64,000 nucleotides of DNA from Arthrobacter sp042667405 (GCF_042667405.1 NZ_JBHVAL010000019.1:28387-92386); one strand, 5' to 3'; numbered from the stretch's first letter, positions 24,805-34,749 are shown. The notes: a model not told the origin generated them from the letters alone. A program made the numbers and translations.

Positions 24805-25832
24805 ACGGTCAGCCCGCCGAAGGAAAGGTGCGGTGGGGCGCCCTCCTGGTGGTCACGATAGTGGTCTTGGTGGCTGCTGGAATTTATGCCGTGGGCGCGT
24901 ACCAGCGCTTTGAGGAAAGCCGGACGGCGGTCTCGTCGGTGGGGACCTCGGAGGGCGGGCAGCTTCCCGAAACCCCGTTCGTCTTGTTCCGGAACACCGC
25001 AGCCGGGCAAGGATACGGACAGGCGGCAACCGTGGCGTTGTCAGATCCTGGCGGTACCCGGGCCGTCAGTGGCCAGGAGTGCGATCGAGTCTACGGTTCC
25101 ACGGGAAGCGTCGTGTGCCTGCGCACCAACAGGGGGCTGGTCACTTCCTTTGAAGCCAAGCTGTTCAACAGCACTTGGGAGCAACAAAAAGTATGGCCGC
25201 TGCCCGGGATACCCAGCAGGACCAGGGTAAGTCCTGACGGTTCCAGGATCGCTACCACCGTGTTCGTTACAGGCCACTCCTATGCCACTGCGGGATTTTC
25301 CACCGCCACTGAGATCACCATCCCCGGCGGCACCTCCTCCGGTAACCTCGAGGACTTCGCCCTTCTTGTCAATGGTGAGCGGCTCCAGGCCAGCGACCGG
25401 AACATCTGGGGTGTGACGTTCGTACCGGGCCAACCCGACGCCTTCTATGCCACAGCGGCCTCCTCCGGACGAATTTGGCTGGTGCGGGGGAGCCTGTCGG
25501 CGAAGACGTTGACGGCTGTCCATGACAACGTTGAGTGCCCGTCCATCTCCCCGGACGGCACCCGGATCGCCTACAAGAAGAACGACGGCGGTGCGCTGGC
25601 GGCGCACTGGAACGTCGCGGTTCTTGACCTCGCTACGGGACGCGAGAGCGTCCTTGCCGAAAAGCGCAGCGTGGACGATCAGATCGAATGGCTGGATGAC
25701 CAGAGCCTTCTGTACGGGCTGCCGGATGACACCACCGATGGCGACAGCAACATCTGGAAGCTGGGCACCGAACCTGGCGCGCAGCCAAGCATGTTCATTG
25801 CCCATGCTTGGTCGCCCAGCGTAGTTCGGTAA
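24801..25832 (+). CDS. Membrane-anchored TolB/beta-propeller-like protein
   Basis: A 343-residue protein with a short cytoplasmic N-terminus and one membrane segment (about residues 12-32). The extracytoplasmic domain contains repeats of the form SPDGSRIA and SPDGTRIAYKKN, plus IEWLDDQSLLYGLPDD, typical of TolB/WD40-like blades. It probably binds a ligand or protein rather than catalysing a reaction. Translation is coupled to the MFS transporter. The TAA stop is inside the first unit of a three-copy 22-base repeat. Confidence 0.72.
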   Translation: MNGQPAEGKVRWGALLVVTIVVLVAAGIYAVGAYQRFEESRTAVSSVGTSEGGQLPETPFVLFRNTAAGQGYGQAATVALSDPGGTRAVSGQECDRVYGSTGSVVCLRTNRGLVTSFEAKLFNSTWEQQKVWPLPGIPSRTRVSPDGSRIATTVFVTGHSYATAGFSTATEITIPGGTSSGNLEDFALLVNGERLQASDRNIWGVTFVPGQPDAFYATAASSGRIWLVRGSLSAKTLTAVHDNVECPSISPDGTRIAYKKNDGGALAAHWNVAVLDLATGRESVLAEKRSVDDQIEWLDDQSLLYGLPDDTTDGDSNIWKLGTEPGAQPSMFIAHAWSPSVVR

Positions 25833-25882
25833 CAGGGTCAGCGTAGTTCGGTAACAGGGCCACCGTTAGTTCGGTATCAGGG
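25817..25882. repeat. Three-copy 22-base tandem repeat over a stop codon
   Basis: Units at 25817-25838, 25839-25860 and 25861-25882 share a core TAGTTCGGTAACAGGG-like sequence. Units 1 and 2 are nearly identical and unit 3 has diverged at a few bases. The first unit holds the TAA of the propeller gene. The array fills the gap to the large convergent gene. Confidence 0.85.
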
Positions 25883-25886
25883 AACC

Positions 25887-28800
25887 TCAGCAGATCCGGA
25901 GCAGGCCGCACACGAGTCCGCTTGACTGCGTCGGGCTGGGAGACGGACTCGGTGTAGGAGTAGCTGTTGGCGTCGCCGTTGCTGCGGCCGTAGCGGTTGG
26001 CGTTGCCGTCGCCGTCGGAGTGGCGGTGGCTGACGGCGTAGCCGCTGCCTGCTGGGCTGGAGCGGCGGTTGAGTACACCACGTCCACGAAGTAGTTCGTG
26101 GCGTTCCAGGAGCTGGTCGGCATCACGCCGCCTGAGCCGTACCGGTAGCGCCCATTGTTGGGTCCCGAGGCAGTGAAGACGCCACTTGTCCACGTCTGGT
26201 TGAAGAACCCTGGCGTCGAGGAATACCGGCCGTTCGGCGCCAGGTAGGACACCACGTAGGTTTGCCCGGTGGACAGTGCAACCGGAGTTGCCAAAGTGGC
26301 GGTTTGCCAGCCGGTGCCCGTCTCATTGGTGAAGGTAACCTGCGCCAACCGCGTACCGGCAGCGTTCCAGAGCGAGCCAACGTGAGTTCCCGAGTTGCCG
26401 CTTCCCTTGTAGAAACGGATGCCCGTCACGTTGCCGGGTTGTGACACAGTGAATGCAGTACCCAACTCCACCGAGAGGAAGTCGGAGTTGGCTGCAACCT
26501 GCGGAAGCATTGATCCAAACATATTGGACGATTGGACCGATGCGGCAGCTGTGGTGAACTGCCAAGAGGTGGCCGGAAAACTCTGTCCTTGTTGGGAGAC
26601 TGCATTCGCCACGGTTGCCGTTATGACGGTGCTGGCGGGCAACGCTGCAGCCGGGGTGAACGTGACTGTTCGACTGTCAGTGGATAGAGCGGTGGTTCCG
26701 GCGATGGACCCGCCGTTGGCCGTCAAGGTGAAGGTAATGTCAGGGCGCATTGGGGTGGAGAAGGCCACGGACGGTTTGGTGGACACGGTCACGCCGGTTT
26801 CTCCGGGGGCGGGTGCTTGGCCGGTGATGGTTGGCATCGGTGGGGTAGTGGCGAAGACCATGTCAACGAGATAACTGCTGGTGGACGTGGATCCCGGGAA
26901 GTTGCTGCTGTAGGAGAAGGCACCCGAATCTGTGTCCGTGCGCAGCGGGCCGCTGGTGAAACCTGCGGGGAAGCCGTTGGGAGTGAACGAGAAGATGCCA
27001 GTGGGGGACCGGTAAGCCACGATGTACTCCGTGTCGGCAGCGATATTCACCGGCTGGCTGAGCGTTGCTGTTTGCCAACCCGCGGAGGATTCGTTGGTAA
27101 ACGTCACGCTGGCCAGGAGCTGCCCGCCTACGGTGTAAACAAATCCCGTGTGCGTTCCCGTATTACCCGGTGCCTTGTAGAAGCGGAGTCCCGTGACCTG
27201 GCCGTCCGTTGAGCTGGCAAACCGTACTCCCAGGGTGAGTGGAACCCCGTCGCTTGCTTCCATGGTGGCGGGCACCTCGGTGTCCTGATAAAGCGTGCAC
27301 GGGCAGGCTCCCGCGGTCCGTGGAGCGGGAACGGTGGTGAACGTCCAGGATGGATTGGTCAACGGCCGCCTGGAAACAGCTGTCGCCGTTACCGTTGCTG
27401 TGTAGTTCGTGCTTACAACCAACGGGGCACTGGGGACAAAAGTGACTTTTCGGGACGTGGCATCGTAGCTCGAGGTCCCCGCCACATTGGTGCCGTTGGG
27501 ATTCTTCAACGCCAAAGTGACGCTGGGGGCATCTGCAGCTTCAGACAGCACCGCACTGACAGGCGTATCCAGCCGGACACTTGATGATCCAGGAAGCGGC
27601 GTCTGGCCGTTGATGACGAATGCCGGCGGCGGAACATTCGCAATAACGTCAACCAAGTAGCTGGTTGTCGAGCGGGAGCCCGCGAAGTCCCCGCTGTAGG
27701 AGAATGCGCCAGCGTCCGAAACCGCACGCAATGGACCGACGCTCATGCCCTGTCCGAAACCGTTGGGCGTCGCCGAGTAAGTTCCAGTCAGTGTCTTGTA
27801 GGACACTATGTACTCAGTGTTGGCGGACATCTGGACAGGTTGGCTGAACATCGCGGTCTGCCAACCGGAAGCACTCTCATTCGTGAATGTCACCGTTGCC
27901 AGTTGCTGACCGGACGCTGAATACAACGCTCCGTTGTGGGTGCCGGTGTTACCTGCCGACTTGTAGAAGCGCATGCCCAACACCTGGCCGGCAGAGACAC
28001 TGGAGAAGCGGACACCAAGGGTCAACGGAACACCCTCGCGGACTTCGTTGATGCCGGGCGTCACCGAGTCGTTGAACAGGCTGCACGGGCAGTCGCCCGG
28101 TACAGGCAGGGTGGCGGCGGTGGTGAAGGACCAAGTGCCCCCGGAGGTGACCGGGCCACCGGACGTATCGGTCCCGGACAGAGTGGCAGTGAACTGCGTA
28201 CTGAATGCGAGGGCGGCGCTTGGCGTGAAGGTGGCACGTCGCGTCGCCGGGTCGTAGGCTGTGGTACCTGCAACAGGGCCGGAAGGCGACTGCAGCGTCA
28301 GTTGCACGCTTGCGGCCACCACGGGCTTCGAAAAGACACCGCTCACCTTGGTATCCACAGGGACGCTTGACGAGGAGGGATAAGGAGTTTGCCCCGTCAC
28401 CGTCATCGGCGTGTTGTCCACCGTACTGAAGATGGCATCAGCGTAGTAGTTGCCGCCGTTGTAGCTCGATGACGGGAATCCTTGCGATGTGCTGTACACG
28501 CCGGCAGGCTCAGCCCCGAAGCCGCCGGCAACAGTCAAGGGGCCCTCCGTTGAACCGAAGCTGGCCCATTCGTAATCCTTGGTGGAGTAGTGCCCGTTCG
28601 GAGCCCAATAGGACACAGTGTATTTTTGCCCAGCGGCTACAGCCACGGACTGGCTGAACAACGCGGTTTGCCAACCGGACGGGGTTTCATTCGTGAAAGT
28701 CGCGGTGGCCAGGCGCTCGCCACTTGAGCTCCACAGAGAACCCGTATGCGTCCCTGTATTGGCCGCGCTCTTGTAGAAACGAACTCCCGTGATGAAGCCG

Positions 28801-30791
28801 TCAACTGAGGGCGTGAAACGCAGCCCCATCTCATACGCGCTGCCGTCGCCGGAATCCTTGATCGTGGGGACGGTCTGGCCGAAAACGCTGTAGGGGCCGG
28901 TGATGGACAAGGTCCTTGTCACGGCCGTACCGATGTTGGCACTGTCGTCAATTGCCCGCGCCTGGATTGTTGCTGTTCCCATTCCCTTCTGGATGTAGCT
29001 GTACGTCCAATTTTGCTTCCCTTGGGCAGGATGCCATGTGCTTCCGCCGTCAGTTGACACTTCAACGCCCGCTACCACCCCGCCGACATCGGCTGCGGTT
29101 CCTGAAACGGTGACACTGCTGCCATGAGGCACGCTGGCCGCATTGGCTGGTGTGTTGATTGCTGTGGTCGGTTTAGTCGTGTCACTGCTCGGAGTTGCTG
29201 CCACCAGTCCAGCTGCCCTCGTGGCAGGCTGGGCGCCCATGTCGGCCAGGAGGTTGACTTGGGCCTGCCGCATGCGTGCATCAGCCGGCGCGCCGTCGCC
29301 GTCGTGCTCCTGATCCAGACCCCACGTCCACTGGACGCTGCCCGCAGAGAAAACCAAGGCGCCACTGGGCGCACGATACAGGGTTACGTGGTGGGTAGTG
29401 CTCCCGGGTGCGGTGGTGTTGCCGAAGTCCTGAAGGTACTGCGGAACGTTGCCTACTGAGGTCGACAGCCTGATCAGTCCGGCTGGCCGGAAACCATTGT
29501 CCAGATCCTCGTTGGATTCATAGCCCACTGTGTGCTGGGCCAGGGCAGCAGAGGAACCAGCGGGCAGGGACGCCAGTGTGGTGTTGCGCCACAGCCGGGT
29601 CTTGCCCTCCTCCGCACTTACCGTCACCGGCAGATCGGAGAAGTTGGACATGTATGCCGTGCCCGTCAGACCGTTTTCAGGCAGGCCTCCGCCATTGGCC
29701 TGGGAGGCGAAGCGGGGGTCCCTCCACGTGCCGGTCCATTGGCTGGTGGGGTCGATCTTTCCGTTGCTCCAGGTCTCCTTGTAGCAGGTCAAAGTGCGGC
29801 CCGCGGCGCCGTCCACGGAGGAGGGCTCGAACCGCGTCCGCCAGTACATCTCGTTGCCCGAGAGGAACTGGAGGTTGACTCCCGCGTCACGGGCCGCAGT
29901 AACGTTGGCCCGCTGCGGGCCGGACCAGTACTCGTCGTGGCCGACTGAAAGAAACACCTTGTGGTTCAGCAGCTCGGCACCATTTCGATCGGCATCAAGA
30001 CCGCTGATGTAGCTGACGTCGTAGCCGTTTTGCTCCAGGAACCTCACCATCGGGTACTCATTGGAGAAGTAGAAGTCCCGTCCGCCAATCCCCCCGCGGG
30101 TATTTACGGGGCGGTTATAGCTGACCTTGTAGGCTCGGCCGTTGGCGGCGCCTTGATAGAAGTCGGCGCCGCCGTAGGTGTTGTAGGCCTGCCAGGTCTG
30201 ATCCGCGGTTTGGAAAACCACCGACGAGTGGTTGCCGTCATTGCGGACGATGAAGGTGATGTGGCTCTGCCCGCCCGTGTCGGGTCGAGTCAGCAGGGCG
30301 ATATAGACTCCGGAAACAGCGGTGGCGGGCACCTGCCAGGTCGCCGAGACGGCCCAGGTGCCGCAGTCATACAGCTCGGTGCTGACGTCGCTGCGGCAAG
30401 CAGGTTGGGTCTGGCGCAGGACAGAAGGAGTAACATCGGCGATCTTCCGGGCGCCGTTGCCCCCGTACCAGCCTGTGCGGTAAATGGCGATGGTGTAGCT
30501 GGGAGCCCTCGTGTCGATCTTGAATCGGATGGGCTGACCGGCGTTGACACTGATCTCGGTGGAGAAACCCTGGATGGTGGCATCCCCGGCCCCGGATATG
30601 TCCCACTCTGAGGACGGACTGCCTGGTTTGGAGTTCTCACACACCACTGCGTTTACTACAGGGTCGCACGGACCGGCCGCAACAGCAGTCGGCGCGGTCA
30701 TCGGCAGCAATGCCGCCACCATTGCCAACACCAAAGGGAAAAGCAACCCTTTGAGGCCTTGCTGGGAGGGGGTTGCTGAAGGACCGGCCAT
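25887..30791 (-). CDS. Secreted 1634-residue protein: N,N-dimethylformamidase-like domain, Ig-like and four DUF4082 domains
   Basis: Start ATG 30791 has AGGAG five bases ahead. A signal peptide (residues 1-39, cleavage near AVAAG) is followed by a domain at about 40-530 resembling the large-subunit C-terminal region of N,N-dimethylformamidase. It contains TWQAYNTYGGADFY, FLSVGHDEYWSGPQ and SGNEMYWRTRFE. An Ig-like module (about 540-630) precedes four DUF4082 domains (about 632-790, 903-1054, 1168-1315, 1424-1575), each with a GxRFYKxxxNxGTHxGxLY core. SbsA-type Ig domains (each GQxPxPG/S...) alternate with them. An Ala/Thr/Pro then Ser/Pro tail ends in SSGLVCGLLRIC. There is no LPxTG sortase signal or membrane anchor. 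A surface or secreted amidase or carbohydrate-binding role is inferred; substrate unknown. Confidence 0.82.
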   Translation of the reverse strand: MAGPSATPSQQGLKGLLFPLVLAMVAALLPMTAPTAVAAGPCDPVVNAVVCENSKPGSPSSEWDISGAGDATIQGFSTEISVNAGQPIRFKIDTRAPSYTIAIYRTGWYGGNGARKIADVTPSVLRQTQPACRSDVSTELYDCGTWAVSATWQVPATAVSGVYIALLTRPDTGGQSHITFIVRNDGNHSSVVFQTADQTWQAYNTYGGADFYQGAANGRAYKVSYNRPVNTRGGIGGRDFYFSNEYPMVRFLEQNGYDVSYISGLDADRNGAELLNHKVFLSVGHDEYWSGPQRANVTAARDAGVNLQFLSGNEMYWRTRFEPSSVDGAAGRTLTCYKETWSNGKIDPTSQWTGTWRDPRFASQANGGGLPENGLTGTAYMSNFSDLPVTVSAEEGKTRLWRNTTLASLPAGSSAALAQHTVGYESNEDLDNGFRPAGLIRLSTSVGNVPQYLQDFGNTTAPGSTTHHVTLYRAPSGALVFSAGSVQWTWGLDQEHDGDGAPADARMRQAQVNLLADMGAQPATRAAGLVAATPSSDTTKPTTAINTPANAASVPHGSSVTVSGTAADVGGVVAGVEVSTDGGSTWHPAQGKQNWTYSYIQKGMGTATIQARAIDDSANIGTAVTRTLSITGPYSVFGQTVPTIKDSGDGSAYEMGLRFTPSVDGFITGVRFYKSAANTGTHTGSLWSSSGERLATATFTNETPSGWQTALFSQSVAVAAGQKYTVSYWAPNGHYSTKDYEWASFGSTEGPLTVAGGFGAEPAGVYSTSQGFPSSSYNGGNYYADAIFSTVDNTPMTVTGQTPYPSSSSVPVDTKVSGVFSKPVVAASVQLTLQSPSGPVAGTTAYDPATRRATFTPSAALAFSTQFTATLSGTDTSGGPVTSGGTWSFTTAATLPVPGDCPCSLFNDSVTPGINEVREGVPLTLGVRFSSVSAGQVLGMRFYKSAGNTGTHNGALYSASGQQLATVTFTNESASGWQTAMFSQPVQMSANTEYIVSYKTLTGTYSATPNGFGQGMSVGPLRAVSDAGAFSYSGDFAGSRSTTSYLVDVIANVPPPAFVINGQTPLPGSSSVRLDTPVSAVLSEAADAPSVTLALKNPNGTNVAGTSSYDATSRKVTFVPSAPLVVSTNYTATVTATAVSRRPLTNPSWTFTTVPAPRTAGACPCTLYQDTEVPATMEASDGVPLTLGVRFASSTDGQVTGLRFYKAPGNTGTHTGFVYTVGGQLLASVTFTNESSAGWQTATLSQPVNIAADTEYIVAYRSPTGIFSFTPNGFPAGFTSGPLRTDTDSGAFSYSSNFPGSTSTSSYLVDMVFATTPPMPTITGQAPAPGETGVTVSTKPSVAFSTPMRPDITFTLTANGGSIAGTTALSTDSRTVTFTPAAALPASTVITATVANAVSQQGQSFPATSWQFTTAAASVQSSNMFGSMLPQVAANSDFLSVELGTAFTVSQPGNVTGIRFYKGSGNSGTHVGSLWNAAGTRLAQVTFTNETGTGWQTATLATPVALSTGQTYVVSYLAPNGRYSSTPGFFNQTWTSGVFTASGPNNGRYRYGSGGVMPTSSWNATNYFVDVVYSTAAPAQQAAATPSATATPTATATPTATAAATATPTATPTPSPSPSPTQSSGLVCGLLRIC

Positions 30792-31138
30792 GAGAACTCC
30801 TGGAGTGGTACGCCAATTGCAATGACGGATCTGCGCCTGCGCGCAGTCCCTGCTTGCCGCTCCCCAGCCAGGGTCAAACCAAGATCTTCAGTTATGCAAA
30901 CCAAGGCTTCTTGGAGATCGACGTTCCTCTTGCGGGACCGTATCCAGCCGCGGACGAACATAAGTTCAAGCCAAAGCCGGATCACTGGAACAAATCCACC
31001 AAAGTAACCCTTGGCAGGAGTGTAGGGGTGCGGCATTGCCGCCGCAAGGCTTTCCCGCTTCAGATCCGGTGATTTCACCTAAACGGCAGTAGATTTAGGG
31101 AATACGAACACCCGGGCCACCAGGAGAACCGAAGCGCC
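30792..31138. promoter_or_regulatory. 347-base divergent intergenic region between the large secreted protein gene and smc
   Basis: This gap must hold both promoters. A short inverted repeat GGTGA-TT-TCACC lies at 31068-31079 upstream of smc. A minus-strand frame (31078-30698) overlaps the large gene and looks like a chance frame. No riboswitch consensus was recognised on either strand. Confidence 0.35.
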
Positions 31139-34100
31139 TTGCATTTGAAAAGTTTGACCGTCCGCGGATTCAAGTCGTTTGCGTCGGCCACGACGTTCGA
31201 CTTTGAACCCGGTGTCACCGCTGTTGTCGGTCCCAACGGATCCGGCAAATCCAATGTGGTGGATGCGCTGGCCTGGGTCATGGGCGAGCAAGGCGCCAAG
31301 ACCTTGCGTGGCGGAAAGATGGAAGATGTCATCTTCGCCGGTACCTCCGGCCGTCCGCCGCTGGGCCGGGCCCATGTCTCCTTGACCATTGACAATGCCG
31401 ACAACGCACTTCCCATCGAGTACAGCGAAGTGACCATCTCCCGGACCCTTTTCCGGACCGGAGGTTCCGAATACGCCATTAACGGTGCGCCCTGCAGGCT
31501 TCTGGACATCCAGGAGCTCCTCTCTGATTCCGGCCTCGGCAGGGAAATGCACGTCATCGTTGGCCAAGGCCAGTTGGACCGGGTCCTGCACGCCACTGCC
31601 GAGGACCGGCGCGGCTTCATTGAAGAGGCCGCGGGTATCTTGAAGCACAGGCGGCGCAAAGAGAAGACAGTACGCAAGCTGGAGGCCATGCAGGCCAACC
31701 TGGCACGCCTTGGCGACCTTACGGCCGAGATTCGACGACAACTGACTCCCTTGGGCAAGCAGGCCGAAATCGCCCGTCGCGCACAAACTGTCCAGTTCGA
31801 CGTCCGAGACGCCCGGGCCCGCCTCCTGGCGGACGATCTGGTGCAACTGACAAGCAGCCTGGAAAAGGACGTCGCTGATGAAGCCGCCCTGAAGGAGCGG
31901 CGCCAGGTGGTCGAAGCCGGGCTGGGGGTGGGACGGCGGCGCCAGGCGGAGCTGGAGCAGCGAGCCGCCGAGGCAACTCCCCGCCTCAACGCCGCTCGCG
32001 ATAACTGGTACCAGCTCTCCGCGGGCAGGGAGCGACTGCGTTCACTCGGGTCGCTGGCGTCCGAACGCAAGCGTTTGCTCGGTTCCGCGGAGGTCTCGGT
32101 CGAATCCGGGCGCGATCCGGACCACCTTGAGCGCCAGGCAGCCCGGGTCCGGGAAGAAGAAGCCGCCCTGGAACACGACATCCTGGCCAAGCAGGCTGCC
32201 CTTCTCGAAGCCACTGTCGCGAAGGATGCGGCCGAGGCGCTCGCAGCCGCCGAAGACAAACGCCTCACTGGCATGTTGCGCGCAGCAGCGGACCGCAGGG
32301 AGGGCCTTGCCCGGCTCGCCGGGCATGTCGCGGCGGCGCGGTCCCGGGCGGAGGCGGCAGAGGCCGAACGGGGCCGGTTGCGGGAGTCTCTTGGAGCCGG
32401 TGATGAGCGGCGCCGCCAGGCACAGAGCGAATTCGCGGCCCTTGAAGCCCAGGTGGCAGGAGCCGAAGACGGCGAAGAGAGCCTGGACGCCGAATACGAG
32501 GACGCCAGCGCGGCACTGGACTCCATCCTTGCGGAGATCGAAGATCTGAAAGCCTCCGAGCGGGAGGCCGTCCGCGAACGCGACGCCCTGGCTGCCCGGC
32601 GCGAGGCGCTCCAACTGGGACTCAATCGCAAGGACGGTTCGGGTCACTTGCTGACGGCTGAAGGCGTGTTCGGTCCGCTGGCTGGCCTGGTCAGCATAGA
32701 GCAGGGCTACGAAACCGCCATAGCCGCAGCTTTGGGCAGTGCCTCGGATGCCCTCGTGGTGGCAGATGTGGAGGCCGCCTCAGCGGCGATCGCCACGCTG
32801 AAACAGGACGACGCCGGCCGCGCGGCATTGCTGCTGGCCGACGTTCCACCCGGGGATGCCGGAGCGGGCAGCAAGGCATTGGACACAGGCGAACTGCCCG
32901 CCGGCTGCCGTTGGGCCGCCGACGTCGTCACAATAGCCGACGCGGCAGGCGGCGGTGCGTTGCGGCTCCTGGCTGATACCGTCGTCGTCGACGACATCGG
33001 CATGGCCGCCCGTCTGGTCCAAGACCAACCCGGGCTGAAGGCCGTCACCACTGAAGGTGACATTTTCACGGCGGTGACTGTCCTCGGCGGCTCAGCTACC
33101 GCACCCTCCTTCCTCGAGGTCCAGGCAGCAGTGGACGACGCCGGTGCCCGCCTTCAAGAGGTCACTGCCAGGCTGGAGCGGGGACGCTTCGCCCTGGCCG
33201 GGGCCCAATCCCGTCGTGCCGAGGCGCAGGTCCGTGCGGATGCAGCATTGGAAAGACTGCATGAATCCGATGCCCGGCTTGCCGCCGTGGCTGAACGCCT
33301 GGGCCACTTGAACTCGGTTCTTCGCAGCGCAGTGGGCGAAAGTGACCGTCTCGCGGCATCCATGGCGAAGGCCGAGGCAAACATCGCAGACGCGCAACTG
33401 GACCTGGAAGTTGCCGCCGAACGCCTTGCCGCTGCCCAGGAGGTTCCGGACGAGGAACCGTCCACCGACCAGCGGGATGAACTCGCCGCCGAAGCAAGGA
33501 CCGCCCGTGCCCTTGAAACAGAAGCAAGGCTTGCCCTTCGCACCGCCGAAGAGCAACTCGGTGCCATCAGCAACCGCGCAGCGTCCTTGGAACGGGCAGC
33601 CGCCACTGAGCGCCGGGCACGTGAAGAGGCTGCGCGCAAGGCCCAGCGCCGCAGGGCCCAAGCGAAACGTGCTGCTGCCGTGGTTTCGGCTGTGGAGCAG
33701 AGTCTTCGCTATCTCGATATTTCCGTGGACCTTGCGGCCAAGGAGCGCGACCTGGCCGAGCAAACACGCGAGCTCCTCGAGAAGGAGCTTTCGGAAGTCC
33801 GCGCCGCCAATGAGTCCCTTGCCCGGGAGCTGGCCGAGCTGACGGATTCAGTGCACCGCGATGAAATGGCCCGGACACAGCAGCGGCTGCGGATCGAGGC
33901 TTTGGAGACCCGGGCCGTCGATGAATTGGGGCTTTCGGCCGAGCAGCTCATCACCGACTACGGTCCGGACCAGCCGGTTCCGCTTCCTGCAGGGTCAACT
34001 GCGGACAAATGGGCAGAACTGAGGGCGCCGGTGGACGAGAATGGCGAACCCATTGTCGAGGGGATCCCGTTCGTGCGGGCAGAGCAGGAAAAACGGTTGA

Positions 34101-34729
34101 AGAAGGCAGAGCGCGAGCTGGCCGCCCTGGGCAAGGTCAACCCGCTGGCACTGGAAGAGTTTGCGGCCCTCGAAGAACGGCACCAGTTCCTTAGCTCGCA
34201 GCTTGAGGACCTCAAGTCGAGCCGGAAGGACCTGCTGGACATCATCAAAGAGGTGGACAACAGGGTGCAGCAGGTCTTCGCTGAGGCCTTCGCCGACACC
34301 TCGGCCCAGTTCGACCACGTATTTGCCAGGCTCTTTCCCGGCGGAGAGGGCAAGCTGGTCCTCACAGACCCTGATGACATGCTGACCACGGGAATTGAAG
34401 TGGAGGCCCGCCCTGCCGGCAAGAAGATCAAACGCCTGTCCCTGCTTTCCGGCGGTGAGCGGTCCCTGACCGCAGTAGCGCTCCTGGTTGCCATCTTCAA
34501 GGCCAGGCCGTCGCCGTTCTACGTCATGGACGAAGTTGAGGCAGCCCTTGACGACACCAACCTGGGTCGCCTCATCACCATCTTCGAAGAATTGCGGGAG
34601 TCAAGCCAACTCATCGTGATTACCCACCAAAAGCGCACGATGGAAGTAGCCGACGCACTTTACGGTGTCACCATGCGGGGCGACGGGGTGTCCACCGTCA
34701 TCAGCCAGAGGCTCAGTTCCGGGGCTTAG
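31139..34729 (+). CDS. smc: Chromosome segregation ATPase SMC
   Basis: A 1196-residue condensin subunit that organises and segregates the chromosome. Start TTG 31139 gives the usual MHLKSLTVRGFKSFA. An AGGAG lies 12 bases upstream, which is rather far. Walker A is GPNGSGKSN (about residue 32). Two long coiled-coil arms (about 170-495 and 680-1020) flank a hinge at about 505-660 (LAGLVSIEQGYETAIAAALG). The signature LSGGERSLTAVALL (about 1103) and Walker B FYVMDEVEAALDD close the head. ftsY follows after 20 bases, as in many actinobacteria. Confidence 0.96.
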   Translation: MHLKSLTVRGFKSFASATTFDFEPGVTAVVGPNGSGKSNVVDALAWVMGEQGAKTLRGGKMEDVIFAGTSGRPPLGRAHVSLTIDNADNALPIEYSEVTISRTLFRTGGSEYAINGAPCRLLDIQELLSDSGLGREMHVIVGQGQLDRVLHATAEDRRGFIEEAAGILKHRRRKEKTVRKLEAMQANLARLGDLTAEIRRQLTPLGKQAEIARRAQTVQFDVRDARARLLADDLVQLTSSLEKDVADEAALKERRQVVEAGLGVGRRRQAELEQRAAEATPRLNAARDNWYQLSAGRERLRSLGSLASERKRLLGSAEVSVESGRDPDHLERQAARVREEEAALEHDILAKQAALLEATVAKDAAEALAAAEDKRLTGMLRAAADRREGLARLAGHVAAARSRAEAAEAERGRLRESLGAGDERRRQAQSEFAALEAQVAGAEDGEESLDAEYEDASAALDSILAEIEDLKASEREAVRERDALAARREALQLGLNRKDGSGHLLTAEGVFGPLAGLVSIEQGYETAIAAALGSASDALVVADVEAASAAIATLKQDDAGRAALLLADVPPGDAGAGSKALDTGELPAGCRWAADVVTIADAAGGGALRLLADTVVVDDIGMAARLVQDQPGLKAVTTEGDIFTAVTVLGGSATAPSFLEVQAAVDDAGARLQEVTARLERGRFALAGAQSRRAEAQVRADAALERLHESDARLAAVAERLGHLNSVLRSAVGESDRLAASMAKAEANIADAQLDLEVAAERLAAAQEVPDEEPSTDQRDELAAEARTARALETEARLALRTAEEQLGAISNRAASLERAAATERRAREEAARKAQRRRAQAKRAAAVVSAVEQSLRYLDISVDLAAKERDLAEQTRELLEKELSEVRAANESLARELAELTDSVHRDEMARTQQRLRIEALETRAVDELGLSAEQLITDYGPDQPVPLPAGSTADKWAELRAPVDENGEPIVEGIPFVRAEQEKRLKKAERELAALGKVNPLALEEFAALEERHQFLSSQLEDLKSSRKDLLDIIKEVDNRVQQVFAEAFADTSAQFDHVFARLFPGGEGKLVLTDPDDMLTTGIEVEARPAGKKIKRLSLLSGGERSLTAVALLVAIFKARPSPFYVMDEVEAALDDTNLGRLITIFEELRESSQLIVITHQKRTMEVADALYGVTMRGDGVSTVISQRLSSGA

Positions 34730-34749
34730 CTTTATGAGAAGGTAGGGGA

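Noticed and set aside
30698..31078. Possible 126-residue gene in the smc upstream gap
   Set aside because: Its 3' third lies inside the signal-peptide region of the large secreted gene in another frame; no recognisable domain or ribosome site.
30792..31138. c-di-AMP or other riboswitch ahead of the large secreted protein
   Set aside because: I looked for the conserved ydaO core and other consensus elements on the minus strand and did not find them.
31075..32631. 518-codon frame antisense to smc
   Set aside because: Extremely Ser/Arg/Ala-rich translation, typical of an antisense read of a coiled-coil gene.
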